A stretch of 64,000 bases of DNA from NCBI GenBank assembly GCA_015680685.1, contig MNCI01020454.1, positions 273,706-337,705 of the forward strand, in the 5' to 3' direction. The position numbers were made by a program, and so were the translations under genes. The DNA is from Gnetum montanum. Taxonomy: Eukaryota; Streptophyta; Gnetopsida; Gnetales; Gnetaceae. Every line of letters starts with the position of its first letter. The stretch's first letter is position 1. The notes beneath the pieces are model-generated. The model made no database searches. It was not told the DNA's origin and saw only the letters and a program-made list of their open reading frames with translations. Of the stretch, positions 1-9,960 are shown piece after piece.

Positions 1-905
1 TATGTGAAGTATTTGGATTACATGGATGTCTAAAATCTATCACCTTAGACCAAGATCCCAAGTTCATATCCAAATTCTATCAAACTTTCTTCAAAGAGTT
101 TGGAACCTAGTTTAAATTTAGCAAAACTTACCACCCATAGACTAATGAGCAAAAAGAATGTGTGAATAGAATACTAGAAGATATTCTACGAAGCTATGTT
201 GGAAGTAGACCAAAAATGTGGAACAACTATTTACACCTACCAAAATTTATCTATAATAACAATTACCAAGGTTTCATACATTGAACACCATTCGAAGTAG
301 TATATGGATGGAACTATTGTAAACTACTAACCTAGGTAAATCAAACCTTAAGAATGGAGTGAAAGGAAGAAGAAATGAAAATAATGGAAAACACTGTTAC
401 AAGAGTTAAAAAAATCTACAACCAACCCAAGATAAATATAAGGGAAATGTAGATCAACATTAGCATAAGAAAGAATTCTAAGTGGGAGATCAAGTTTTAC
501 TAAGAGTAAAACCTACAAGGATATCTCTAAAACTTGGAAAATATACTAAATTGGCATCTAGATATTGTGTATCCTTTGCAATTTCTAAAAGAATTGGTGA
601 AGTGGCATATTAGTTAAATCTTCCAGCAATCTTAAGAATTCACCAAGCTTTCTATGTAAGTTTGCTAATGAAATTTCATGAAAATAATATACCATATGTG
701 CTAGACTAGAATACTTTTCCCCTACGATCCAACACCAGGTCTGAAGTTAAATCCATTGCAATTAAGAACCATCGAACCAAGAAGTTATGAAATAAAACTA
801 TCAGTAAAGTACTTGTTCAATGATCAAATTATAATTAGCAGAACTGGGAAAATAGGAAGTTTATTCCTAATAATTACCNAGCTCAAGGATGAGCTAGATG
901 CTTAA
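1..905 (+). pseudogene. Chromovirus (Ty3/gypsy) integrase 3' part with chromodomain-like tail
   Basis: Translation across in-frame stops gives the end of a gypsy integrase core: a stretch like ITLDQDPKFISKFYQTFFKE is followed by NRILEDILRSYVGSRPKMWN and by NNYQGFIH then TPFEVVYG, the usual order in this family. A C-terminal region follows (KLGKYTKLASRY, then RIGEVAY, then FHENNIPYVLD), and then a chromodomain-like tail (IAIKNHRTKKL, then WENRKF). The integrase should insert element cDNA into the host genome, but several stops show this copy is dead. The 5' part lies outside the window. The same motifs occur on the minus strand at 15923-16980, so both belong to one family. Base 879 is N. Confidence 0.85.
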
Positions 906-921
906 GGGGGGTAGATTTTAA
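904..921 (+). other. Polypurine tract region of the left chromovirus
   Basis: A run AAGGGGGG lies just after the end of the integrase reading frame and about 10 bases before the LTR start. This is where a polypurine tract primes plus-strand DNA synthesis. The short gap between tract and LTR makes the exact boundary uncertain. Confidence 0.6.
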
Positions 922-1395
922 TGTTCCATCCTTTGTTAAGGATGGAAAAATATTGTAATAATGTACTTAACCTTCAAATGAAGGAGTACCTCATTATGAG
1001 GAGTTACAATTATTCATGTATCCCTCAGGAATGGGTTTAACTTATGTCATATAAGATTGGGTTTAGAGGTCATGTCAACATGGAGTTGTGGAGCCTGGAA
1101 AGACAAGTAATGGGAGCCAAGTGAAGTAGGACAAGAAGGAACTAATCACTACTTTAGGTAGATAGCCTAACCATGGTAGTAGTGCTGGATTGCCTATAAG
1201 GCTTAAGTGTCATGGGAAGAAAACCCAGAGTGCATTACAGTACATTCTATCTTATTAATAATTTTTTTCTATTTTTCTTTCCTATTACAAGTACTAGTTA
1301 ATTCATTTATCAAGTATTTTATGATGTTTTCATTATAATTCTTATGAATGTAGTGAATGTAAAGAATTAAGAAATGAACAAACATGTTTCATTAA
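922..1395 (+). repeat. 3' LTR of the left chromovirus, truncated at its 3' end
   Basis: The segment begins TGTTCCATCC directly after the polypurine region. It aligns by eye, reverse-complemented, with 24988-25491; shared landmarks include CCTCATTATGA, TATTCATGTATC, GGAGTTGTGGAGCC and TGGGAGCCAAGTGAAGTAGG. The other copy ends in GGGATGTTACA next to a primer binding site. Here the match fades around 1380-1395 and TTTAGGG-like repeats begin, so roughly the last 50-60 bases of the LTR are missing. Confidence 0.8.
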
Positions 1396-1691
1396 GCATT
1401 TAGGATGTAAGGTTTAGGGTCCAAGGTTTTGAGTTCTAGGTTCAGGGTTCAAGAATTCAGGTTTAGGGTTTAGGATTCAAGAATCAAGGTTTAGGGTTTA
1501 GAATCTAGGTTCAAAGTTTGGGGTTTGAGATTTAGGATTTTTCGTTAAGCATTTAGTGTTTGAGGTTCAAGGTTCAAGGTTCAGAATTTGGGGTTTTGGG
1601 TTTAGGGTTCAAAATTTAGGGTTTATAGTGTAGGGTTTTAGAATTTATAGTTTTAGGATTTTATGGTTTTATGATTTTATTATTTAGGATT
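1396..1691 (+). repeat. Short degenerate TTTAGGG-like array
   Basis: About 300 bases are built from variants of TTTAGGG, TTTAGGATT and GGTTCAAGG, all with the G-rich strand on plus. It starts where the chromovirus LTR breaks off and stops exactly at the TG that opens the Tat-like LTR. It is the same sequence family and orientation as the array at 36435-47574, so the two may be one array split by the Tat-like insertion. Confidence 0.85.
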
Positions 1692-2811
1692 TGAAACATC
1701 ACAAAGATAAATCATGATCTTCACCATTGAAATTGAGGTAGGATCTTATTATAAAATGTGTAGCTTGTAATTCATGGGCTATAATCTTACATACTTTGAC
1801 TTATTAAGGCTAAAAAATTCCTCATAAGTTGTTGTTGCCTCACTTCCCAATTGGAAAAGCCATATTAAGTATGTATCTAGGCTTGGAAAGGTTAAAAATT
1901 TCTTAGAATTTGACAAATTTAGATTTTTCATGGTATTTATATTGGTCATGGTAATTAATACACTAAAAAAAACTTTCATTAGTGTGTTAATTCCTCTATT
2001 TTTAGCTTTCACACCAAAAACAACATATTTTTGCTAGGAGAGGTCAAAACCAACATGCTTTTGCTAGGAAACACCATGGCGAGCACACTTCTTATGGAAC
2101 CTAGTATATCTTTCCCAAGTCACCAAGATGTATTTTCAAAGACACCATATCTTTTTAAAGTCCTATGTACTTTTGATGGCCTTCATTCATCAAATTTATC
2201 AAAATTAAAAAAAAATACACTAAGGTTGATGCCCTAAAGTGTTATAAATTTGTAGCAATCTATTAGTAATCATGGTAAAGAGTTGCAACAACATATCAAT
2301 ATCCAAAGACCTATATAAACCAAATGCAACCACATTATAAAGACTTTTGGCACATTAAACTTGTAGTGCTTTTGAGAATTTTTGAAAAATTGGAACTCTA
2401 ATGAGCATTAGAGACTCTCAAAGCATTGCAAAATAGCAAAAGGTCAAGTAACCATTCACCATTTTCAACACTAATAAAACAAATTTGTACCTAAGAACTA
2501 ATAAGGAGTTTTAGGAATTGAAGCTTGGGAGCACCTAGATTATAAGGCTGACTACAAGATATAATCTACCAATTTTACCAAACTTCAAGCATCATTCATG
2601 TAGCTTCTTATGCATCTAAGCACATAACTTGTACCTATTTGATCTCAATTTCTCCAAAATTTTATTATTTTGATAAATTTTAGTAGTTCATCTGTGTGTT
2701 CCAAGTTTATTATCCTACATTTCAATTTTTTATTTTGTGTAATTTCTCTTGTATTAGATTTGAATTTTCTTTAATTTTTCTAAAACCATTTACAATTTCA
2801 AAGTCCCTAGG
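1692..2811 (+). repeat. Tat-like 5' LTR, first part (interrupted)
   Basis: This part starts TGAAACATCACAAAG and matches 35239 onward, for example CATGATCTTCACCATTGAAA, TAGGATCTTATT and TCCTCATAAGTTGTT. It is interrupted at 2811 by the non-autonomous element and resumes at 13238. The matching copy at 35239 runs straight across the interruption point. Short ORFs here (around 1779-2237) have no recognisable product. Confidence 0.85.
2807..2811 (+). repeat. Target site duplication, left copy (CTAGG)
   Basis: CTAGG stands directly before the TG of the 2812 LTR and again directly after the final CA at 13232. Five bases is the expected length for Ty3/gypsy integrase. The uninterrupted paralogous site near 36318-36326 carries CTTGG once. 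Confidence 0.95.
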
Positions 2812-3039
2812 TGAAAACACCATAAAAATTTTGGCCTAGCACTTTTACACAAGATTCAAGCTAAGTCATGCAACCACCCAAGCATGAATAAAGTGTGACC
2901 AAACTTGAAGGTCTCCAAAACAGCCCTTGATTGTCCATGATTCAATAGGTATGGTTCCCCTAGGGCCCACAAGAAACTACACCAACTTCCAGCATCCAGA
3001 ATCAAAATTTTTGGGCTCAAAATGCTTGGTTTTTACTAA

Positions 3040-4030
3040 GTATAATTTGGCTACATTTTCAGACGCTACTCAGCGTAAGGCTCAGCGTCACCAACTTTTG
3101 GAGGCCCAAAACTGAGTCAAAATAGGCTGAAATCAAGCACAGGGACCCCCCATGACCTTCACCAAGGTCCCCAGCAGGTCCCAACGTCCAAAAAATTAAG
3201 ATTTAGGTCTCAAATGTGCCACTTTGGCTTGGTGATGTTGGGGTTATTTTTCAGACACTACTCAGTGTAAGGCTCAGCGTCACCAACATTTGGAGCCTAG
3301 AAACAGAGTTAAAATAGGCCAAAATCAAGCACAAGGACACCCAATGACCTTCAACAAGGTCCCTAGTAGGTTCCAGCCTCTAGAAAATCAAAATTTGGTT
3401 CTCAAATATGCCACTTTGACTTGGTGACACTGGGGTTATTTTTCAGACGCTGCTCAGCGTAAGGCTCAACGTCACCAACTAAAACATGGCCAAAACGACA
3501 TCTAAATCAGCCCAAATTTGGCACAAAGAACCCTCATGACCCATGGCATATATATCCACTCTAAAAATTTGTCTCATTGGTCAAAGTTAGGTTCAAAATG
3601 CACTATTTTCAGCTCATTCGTTGTTAGTCACGCTAACATGCTTCCAGCAGCGTAAGGATCAGCGTCATCAACCAAAATAGGGCCAAAACAGCCTTCAAAT
3701 GAGCTAAAACTTAATAAGAAGCACCCTTTGAACCTCAGGAATGTAGATCCACTTCAAAAAATGGTCTCAAAGGTCAAAAATGGGTTCAAAATGCACTTTT
3801 TTCAGGTCATTCGCTGTTAGTCACGCTGACATGCTTCCAGCAGCGTAAGGATCAGTGTCACCAACTGAAACAAAACCAAAATGGCCTCTGAATGAGCTCA
3901 AACTTGGCACAAAAAATCCTCATGACCCATGGCATGTATATCCACTCTAAATATGGGTCTCACAGGTCAAAAATGGGTTCAAAATGCACTATTTTCAGGT
4001 CATTTTCTATTAGTCACGTTAACACCCTCG
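3040..4030 (+). repeat. 192-bp tandem repeats in U3 with a GACGCTG/CAGCGTC stem-loop
   Basis: The core motif recurs at 3062, 3254 and 3446 (exactly 192 bases apart). Diverged versions containing GCGTAAGGATCAGCGTC have their right arms near 3660 and 3853, in the same 192-193 base register. In the best form the arms GACGCTG and CAGCGTC are perfect reverse complements around a 14-base loop. The 3' LTR has the same series at 11359, 11550 and 11742. Tandem U3 repeats often act as enhancers; that role is inference here. Confidence 0.85.
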
Positions 4031-4194
4031 GACGATGGTCACGTTGACACCCTGGGACAATGGTCACACTGAACACCTAGGAAGCTAGATGCTAGACACT
4101 AATGCCAACATAGATCTATAGATTCAAAGGACATACATCCAAATCCACTCTTGTACTTTAACATTCCTTTTACATTTTGCATTTTTTAGCGTAT

Positions 4195-4240
4195 CAAGCT
4201 CTTACGCTGCAGATTACACACGTTAGCGTAAGAGATCTTG
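4195..4240 (+). promoter_or_regulatory. Strong hairpin upstream of the LTR promoter
   Basis: CTCTTACGCT (4199-4208) and AGCGTAAGAG (4225-4234) are perfect 10-base reverse complements around a 16-base loop. The stem extends by CAAG/CTTG after a 2-base bulge. In the 3' LTR (12491-12536) the left arm reads CTCTTATGCT, which still pairs through a G-U wobble in RNA. It lies about 130 bases upstream of the TATA box. Its function is unknown. Confidence 0.7.
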
Positions 4241-4371
4241 GTCACGCTGCATGTTGTACATTGTAACATTTTGTGCATCTGGTCAATGCACACACTTGTC
4301 ACCTAATCCAAATTTTTCTCACCCTGCAGCCATTGATCTTCTCCCAAATCCAAATCTTGGGCCTAAAATCC

Positions 4372-4378
4372 TATAAAT
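4372..4378 (+). promoter_or_regulatory. TATA box of the 5' LTR
   Basis: TATAAAT within AAAATCCTATAAATCTCC is identical in the 3' LTR at 12667-12673. Its position fits a U3/R boundary near 4400. It is the likely RNA polymerase II core promoter of the element. Confidence 0.6.
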
Positions 4379-4944
4379 CTCCTATTTTTCGACTAGATGG
4401 GGGTTCGAAAAACTAGAATCACACACACTTAACAAATCTGGGCATTAATCTCATATGCTAGGCTTGATACAGACTAGACGCTGTACACTTGCAACCCAAA
4501 AAAAACCTACATATTCCCAGCATTTTTTCTCATCCATCGAGGCTAAACGTTCGCCTTGCTATCACTCCGCAACTGTGTTCTGACCGGTGCATATTCTAAT
4601 TGTTTATCAATACAAACAGTTTGTATTTTTGCTTAGATTTCTGTAGTTTACATTATTTTACCTATTCACATTTTTCCTTTCTTCATTATTTAAATAGTTT
4701 ACATTTATTTTTCATTTCTTTACATTCAATTTTGCATTTGTTTGTATATAACCCAATGCATCACAATTGCGTATGTTCGGGGAAGTCCTCATTTGATCTG
4801 CGTGCAGACCATTCAAGGCACTCTACCTTCGTTAATTTCCAGCTTGCCTTTAGGTGAAGGTAGGGTCTTACTATTTCATCCATAGATCTCTCGATGTCCA
4901 TTTATTCCAACCTCTCACTAACGATTTTGGATGGTACAGTAAAA

Positions 4945-4962
4945 TGGTGCTAGAACGAGGGC
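4945..4962 (+). other. Candidate primer binding site
   Basis: TGGTGCTAGAACGAGGGC starts six bases after the 5' LTR. The initial TGG and the position fit a tRNA primer binding site, but I cannot name the tRNA with certainty. Confidence 0.5.
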
Positions 4963-5105
4963 ACTTTCTCTGTTAGATCCACCTCTTAGCATCCCAGATC
5001 CAGCATTCACACATTGCTATCACATTCTTGCTTGAATCACAGTCTCCAACACTTAGTTTCCTCACCCAGATGCCCCATCTAGCATCTAGACATTGTGCCT
5101 TAGCT

Positions 5106-5720
5106 TCAGACGCTGCAGTTTACTCACGTTGTAGCTACTCATGCTACAGTTGCTCACGATGTAGTTGAAACGTTGTTGTATGTTGTTCAACAGTTAGCCA
5201 TATCTTCTCTCTTCAACACATGTCGTAGTTTACTCATGCTAAAATTTACTCATGCTGTAGTTTACTCATGTTGCAGTTTACTCACATGATAGTTTGCTCA
5301 CGCAGCAGTTTGCTTATGTTGCAATTTTACACTTAGAAAATTTTTTGTTCACACTATAGTTTTACACTTAGAAAATGTTTTTCTCATGCTGCATTTTGCT
5401 CATGCTGTAGTTTGCTCATGCTGCATTTTACTCATGCTATAGTTTTTTCACACTGTAGTTTTCTCATGTTGTCGTTTGCTCACGTTGCCGTTTGCTCACA
5501 TTGTCGTTTGCACATGCTATAGTTTTACACTTATAAAATTTTTTGCTCAAGCTGTAGTTTGCTCACGCTGCAGTTTTACACTTGGAAAATTTTTTGCTCC
5601 AGCTGCAATTTTACACTTAGAAAATTTTTTACACACGCTGCCAGGTTCTTAAGTTGGACACTTAGAAAATTTTTTGCACATGTTGCACGCTGGTCACGCT
5701 GCATACTCAGCCCTAACCAT
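5106..5720 (+). repeat. 16-bp minisatellite in the 5' leader
   Basis: Diverged copies of TTTGCTCATGCTGTAG (16 bases) fill this leader. They alternate with a longer form that adds a TTTACACTTAGAAAATTTTT segment, giving a unit of about 34 bases. The run lies between the primer binding site and the Gag start codon, where retroelements usually keep packaging signals. The short ORF at 5559-5744 is only a translation of the repeat. Confidence 0.8.
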
Positions 5721-5802
5721 ACACTGCACACACTACACACTTAGCCCGAAACACATTTTGCACTTGTTAGCCAGCCCATACGCTGCCCCGTCACACATCA
5801 CC

Positions 5803-8678
5803 ATGGAGTCATCTCAGAACTCTAATGCATGCACCTTCGTAATCCTCACACAGGAACAGTACAACTTTATCTATGTGAAGATTCAAGCCAACCTTCCCCT
5901 TGACACCACAAAATAGGAGGAAAAACAAAACTTTGAGCGCATATACCTGGGAGGTCATGAATTCGTCCCCTATGTATATGAAATCATCCTCCTTTTTGAG
6001 CCCTAGCACTGACTCATCTCCCAGTTCCTTATGGCAAGGAGCCAAAACTCACGACAGCCCACTAAGGAGCCCCAAAACCAAGATGAGAAAGATGACTTCG
6101 TGGCACAATCTGAACATGAGGATTATTATTACACCCTCATTCCCCATGCCTATGTGAACCCATCATTCCACCCTCACATGGAACAGATGGCCACTTACCA
6201 AGTGTCAACAAGCACACAACCACTGGTATCCCAAGGGAGATTACCCACATCCACCTCCACCCAATACATACCGCACGTGCAAACACATGGGGCCCCTTTC
6301 ATCACCTCAACTCCACACACTTAGGGTGTCACCCCATAGTTTGTGGCTAGGCAAGGAACCATACCCCTTGTTCAACAACCCACTCACTTCAACGTGCCAC
6401 ACCCTACAACCACAACTCTGAACGTTGCTCCACAGCAACAAATGACAACCAAACAATCTCCCCAACCAACTAATCTACCTACCGCTCAAGAGTAGGAAAA
6501 AGCAAAACAATGGATGCAAGCATTTGCTAACGAGGTAAAGCACCTCAAAACTACCAACACCGAAGCAGTTAAAGTACTGGACTTCTACCATGATGATCCA
6601 ATTAACTCTTTAGTGCCACCGTTAGCTTTACCCAAGGGAATCACACTGCCCTAGTTAACCAAGTACAATAGGAAGGGAGATCCGAACGCTCACTTAGTCA
6701 CATTTTGATCAAAAACTCTATTGCTTCAAGCTTGGCCCCACATAATCTTGCATGTGTTCGCTATGTCCTTAACGAGCATAGCCTTGGACTAGTACCAAGC
6801 CCTACCATGTAACTCCATATCCTCTCTTGAGGATCTGTTACACTAGTTTTTTACCAAGTTTAAGTACAATCTAAAGCCTGAAGCAACACTAGACACTCTG
6901 ATACAGGTGAAACAAGCACCACTTGAGCCTGTGTAGAAGTTCATCCAATAGTGGAGTGTAGCCCTTAATGAACTTCATGAGCCCATCCTTGAACCATATT
7001 TGCTTACAATTCTGAATGGAGCCATGAATGACTTTGTTAAGTCAAAGCTATACTACCTAAGCACTCAAACGTTGAGCAAAGTCTTCATATAGTTCAAGAA
7101 CATTGAACAAGCTGCACAAACCAACAATGATCCCGCCTATGTTGCTTACAAAAACAAACATGTTGCCAAGAAAAATGCAATATCACCAACTATAGCCATA
7201 AGCACAGACACCACAAACACCAGTACCAACCCAACCAAAATGGTAATGGCCACACCACAACCCAACTTCCAACGCAAGGATCACTCTAAGTACACTCCGC
7301 TACCCATGCAACCCTCTGAACTACTAGAGCAACTCCTCAAAACTAGGCAAATTCAATACAAATAAGTAGCAAAGAATGCCCACCGAAGACACAACAGGTA
7401 CTGAAAGCTACTAAGGAACCCTACCTTAGTAGCACCAAACGGGCCCCCAGTCCCACGACACTTCAAGTTAGATCAATTCTGTCACTACCACCAGATGTCT
7501 GGTTATAATACCAACAACTACCATGTCTTATAGGATGATCTTCAGACAATAATAAAATGGGGCCAACTCAACATCAACACCTTGAGTCAACCTAGCACAG
7601 ATGATTCCTCCTATGTCATAAACTCCATTAGCATAGGAAGCAAGCCCAAACCTGTGCAACAACCTTTCGTGATCCGTATGCCTCTTAGCAAGGCAACAAT
7701 CCCCTCCACCTCCATGAGCAAGAGGCCCCTCATTGTCATCCAAGTGCCACCTCGAGCACCTGCAAAACCTTTCATGGTCAAAGTACCACCGTAATCATCT
7801 GCTAAGACATTAAACTAGCATGATGCACCGACCACAACTACAAAGAAACATTTCATCATCAAGGTGCCATAACAAGCTAGTCAAACACCAACAACTCCTC
7901 CCAAACTACCATTTGTCATAAAGGTGCCACCACGTGATGGCCCCTCACCCATCCAGATCCCAACCATAGTCAATGTCTCAACCTCTTCTCCCTTAAGAGT
8001 CAACCTTGCCAACAACACGGGTAAGCCTACCAAATGGAAGTAGAAGAGGACAAATGAACAACGAACAACATCCATAGCTAAAACAAAAGCCACACTAAGT
8101 AAGCAAAAATCGAATGTTGGGGCCCTTGCCCCTAATCTCACGCAAACCAATCCCAAGCCCTCTACGCAAGAGGCCCATCCCTCAACCCACACGAAGGAAG
8201 TCAAAGCCAACACAATGACCAACAATACAGACTTCATAGCTACACTAGCCCAAGTAAAACAAATGCTCAAACAGAAGAACACAATGATGAGCTTGTACAA
8301 CTTGCTCATGACTTCAGCCACTCACCGCCAAGCCTTGGCTCAAATGTTAGCATCCATTCCTATTACGGAGGACATCCCCGCAAATGAGAAATCCATCCGT
8401 GCAACGATTTCATCACACATATTGGGTTCAAAAACCTTAGCCTTCCGTGATGATGTAGTTAAAGTCAACCCTGAATGAGGGGAGGTCACAATAGCTCCAT
8501 TGGCGATTAGCGTATGTGTTGGGCAGTGTACCATTCGCAGAGTGCACATTGATGACAATGCAACAACAAACATAGCTTTATACTCTATCATCGACAAACT
8601 AGGCATGGTAGACGAGATCATGCTAGAAAAAACCATGTGTTTAAAATCCTTCAATGGATCATGTGTCATATTTAAGAA
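5803..8678 (+). pseudogene. Gag-like protein of the non-autonomous element
   Basis: The ATG at 5803 sits in the context CACCATGG and opens MESSQNSNACTFVILTQEQY. One reading frame then continues without a frameshift to the tandem duplication at 8543, broken only by about 21 stop codons. The middle (about 6640-7190) is a retrotransposon Gag capsid domain: KYNRKGDPNAHLVTF, LLLQAWPHII, SLEDLLH, FFTKFKYNLKPEATLDTLIQ. It matches the Tat-like gag at 15250-15750. A proline-, threonine- and lysine-rich stretch follows (about 7560-8230) with repeats such as PFVIKVPP. A weak CHYH-type motif occurs near 7480, but there is no clear zinc knuckle. Gag should form the particle and carry the RNA. Most stops are TAG. 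Confidence 0.85.
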
Positions 8679-9148
8679 TGCATGTTGATGACGGTGCAGC
8701 AACAAACATAGCTTTATACTCTGTCATCGACAAACTAGGCATGGTAGACAAGATCATGCCAGAAAAAACCACATGTTGAAAATCCTTCAATGGATCACGT
8801 GTCATAGTTAAGGGCATAATCAAATTATCCTTCGTGGCAAGAGAACAATTCCCCACTAGCGTAGAGTTCACTGTCATAGAAGAGATTCCAAGTTTCAACA
8901 TGATTCTTGGTAGACCTTGGCTAGCCCAACAATGGGCTATTTCCTCATCGATACATCAAGAAATCCATCTTCCATATGAAGGTGGACAAGTCATCATACA
9001 TGGTGATAATACTCCCTTTCAAGCCATCCACAACATAGACATGTCACAAGTCTTAAAAGAAGAGTCTATTTATGGAACACCCATGGTAACAAATGCAACA
9101 GCTAAAATGCCTCAACAAGTGGTAAAAACTGAAAGACTCCCAGAGTAA
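8470..9148 (+). pseudogene. Retropepsin-like aspartic protease, disrupted by a tandem duplication
   Basis: The retropepsin active-site region appears twice because of a 136-bp duplication: first as VHIDDNATTNIALYS, then as VHVDDGAATNIALYS. The second copy keeps the DDGA core; the first has N in place of G. The frame then runs through FNMILGRPWLAQQW, the conserved C-terminal GRPWL element of these proteases. Since 136 is not a multiple of three, the duplication shifts the frame. The nominal stop is at 9146-9148, but past that single TAA the frame stays open to about 9330 and includes a hydrophobic stretch (FTFVRCAYITFVCIVLAYTF). The protease would have matured Gag. Confidence 0.8.
8543..8814 (+). 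repeat. 136-bp tandem duplication inside the protease
   Basis: Copy 1 covers 8543-8678 and copy 2 covers 8679-8814. They share long runs such as AACAAACATAGCTTTATACT and ATCGACAAACTAGGCATGG and differ at scattered sites. The unit covers the catalytic loop of the protease and shifts the downstream frame by one. Confidence 0.9.
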
Positions 9149-9299
9149 CCAAAACCTAGCACACCTCCTAGACCATGTCTGACTAGGAAACAACCATATA
9201 ATCAAGACTCCCCTACGGCCAAAAAAATTTCTGATCCTTGCCCACTCTTCACCTTTGTTCGTTGTGCATACATCACCTTCGTTTGCATTGTACTAGCTT

Positions 9300-9960
9300 A
9301 CACATTTACATGTGGCCCGAAAAGGCCTTAAACTAAACTACGATCTAAAATGGCCTTAAACTAGAGCATGTGGCCCGAAAAGGCCTTAAACTAAAATGTG
9401 ACCCAAAATGGCCCTAAACTAGAGCACGTGGCTCGAAAAGGCCTTAAACTAGCTCATGGCCCAAAAGGCCTTAAACTACCACCATTTCGCATTATTTTCT
9501 ATTTACTGGTGCATTTCAGTTTATGCTTTCTGTAGTTTCTATTTAACATTATTTTCTCTAGTTACTTTTGTTTACAAGATCATACAGATGTACATGCATG
9601 CATCCACACCGACAGTCCTGGCATCATGACTTAAAACTGATACCACCAACAGTCCTGGCATCATGAATTAAAACTAATACCACACACCGTCTTGGGTTAT
9701 GACGATAAACTGACACCATGAAACACTTTTCTGAAATGATAGTAAACTAGCACTCGTCCAGCATGACATTAAACTACGACATTCTTCTGCTAGAGTTTGC
9801 TAAGACTATAAACTAGCTTGCCTCTTCACAGTCCACCATGACTGTAAACTAGCATTGCACTATCCACTACGATGCTAAAATGGCAACGTCCAATGGGTTA
9901 TGACATAAAACTAATCCATGACAGTCCACCAAGACTATAAACTAGCAACTTCCTCACTAG
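9300..9960 (+). repeat. Repeats built on GGCCTTAAACTAG and CATGACTNTAAACTAGCA
   Basis: From about 9310 to 9490 a unit like GTGGCCCGAAAAGGCCTTAA followed by ACTAGAGC recurs about five or six times at 25-35 base spacing. From 9600 to 9960 a looser unit of about 40 bases repeats around TAAACTAG, often preceded by CCATGAC or CAAGACT. Together there are about 16 TAAACTA-type cores. They begin right where the protease frame ends, and each core carries stop codons in two frames. Function unknown. Confidence 0.75.

Larger units (their letters stand above)
2812..4938 (+). repeat. 5' LTR of the non-autonomous element
   Basis: Boundaries are TG at 2812 and CA at 4938, fixed by alignment with 11105-13232 and by the target duplication. 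Inside, in order, are about five tandem units of 192 bases with a stem-loop core, short repeats containing CACCCTGGGACGATGG, a strong hairpin at 4195-4240, a TATA box at 4372 and an AT-rich 3' part. Transcription probably starts near 4400, making everything upstream U3. ORFs at 2927-3115 and 4600-4857 recur in the other LTR but look like chance frames. Confidence 0.9.

Noticed and set aside
2927-3115. LTR ORF of about 62 codons repeated at 11227-11412
   Set aside because: It occurs in both LTRs because LTRs are copies of one another. It lies in U3 upstream of the TATA box and has no known motif.
4600-4857. LTR ORF of 85 codons repeated at 12916-13152
   Set aside because: Low-complexity, T-rich sequence in the R/U5 part. 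The repetition reflects LTR duplication, not coding selection.
5106-5720. CRISPR array
   Set aside because: The 16-bp units are contiguous and diverged, without unique spacers, and the context is a plant retrotransposon.
7881-8321. 146-codon minus-strand ORF
   Set aside because: It lies antisense to the continuous Gag frame (5803-8678), which has capsid homology. It is a shadow created by codon bias on the coding strand.
5803-8678. Amber (TAG) recoding as an amino acid
   Set aside because: TGA and TAA also interrupt the frame, other elements in the window show the same kind of decay, and deamination explains the bias more simply.
8340-8901. Minus-strand ORFs opposite the protease
   Set aside because: They are antisense to the retropepsin frame and even repeat with the 136-bp duplication.
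9300-9960. CRISPR-like or integron-like repeats
   Set aside because: The repeats are imperfect, spacers are themselves repetitive and of uneven length, and no associated genes exist.
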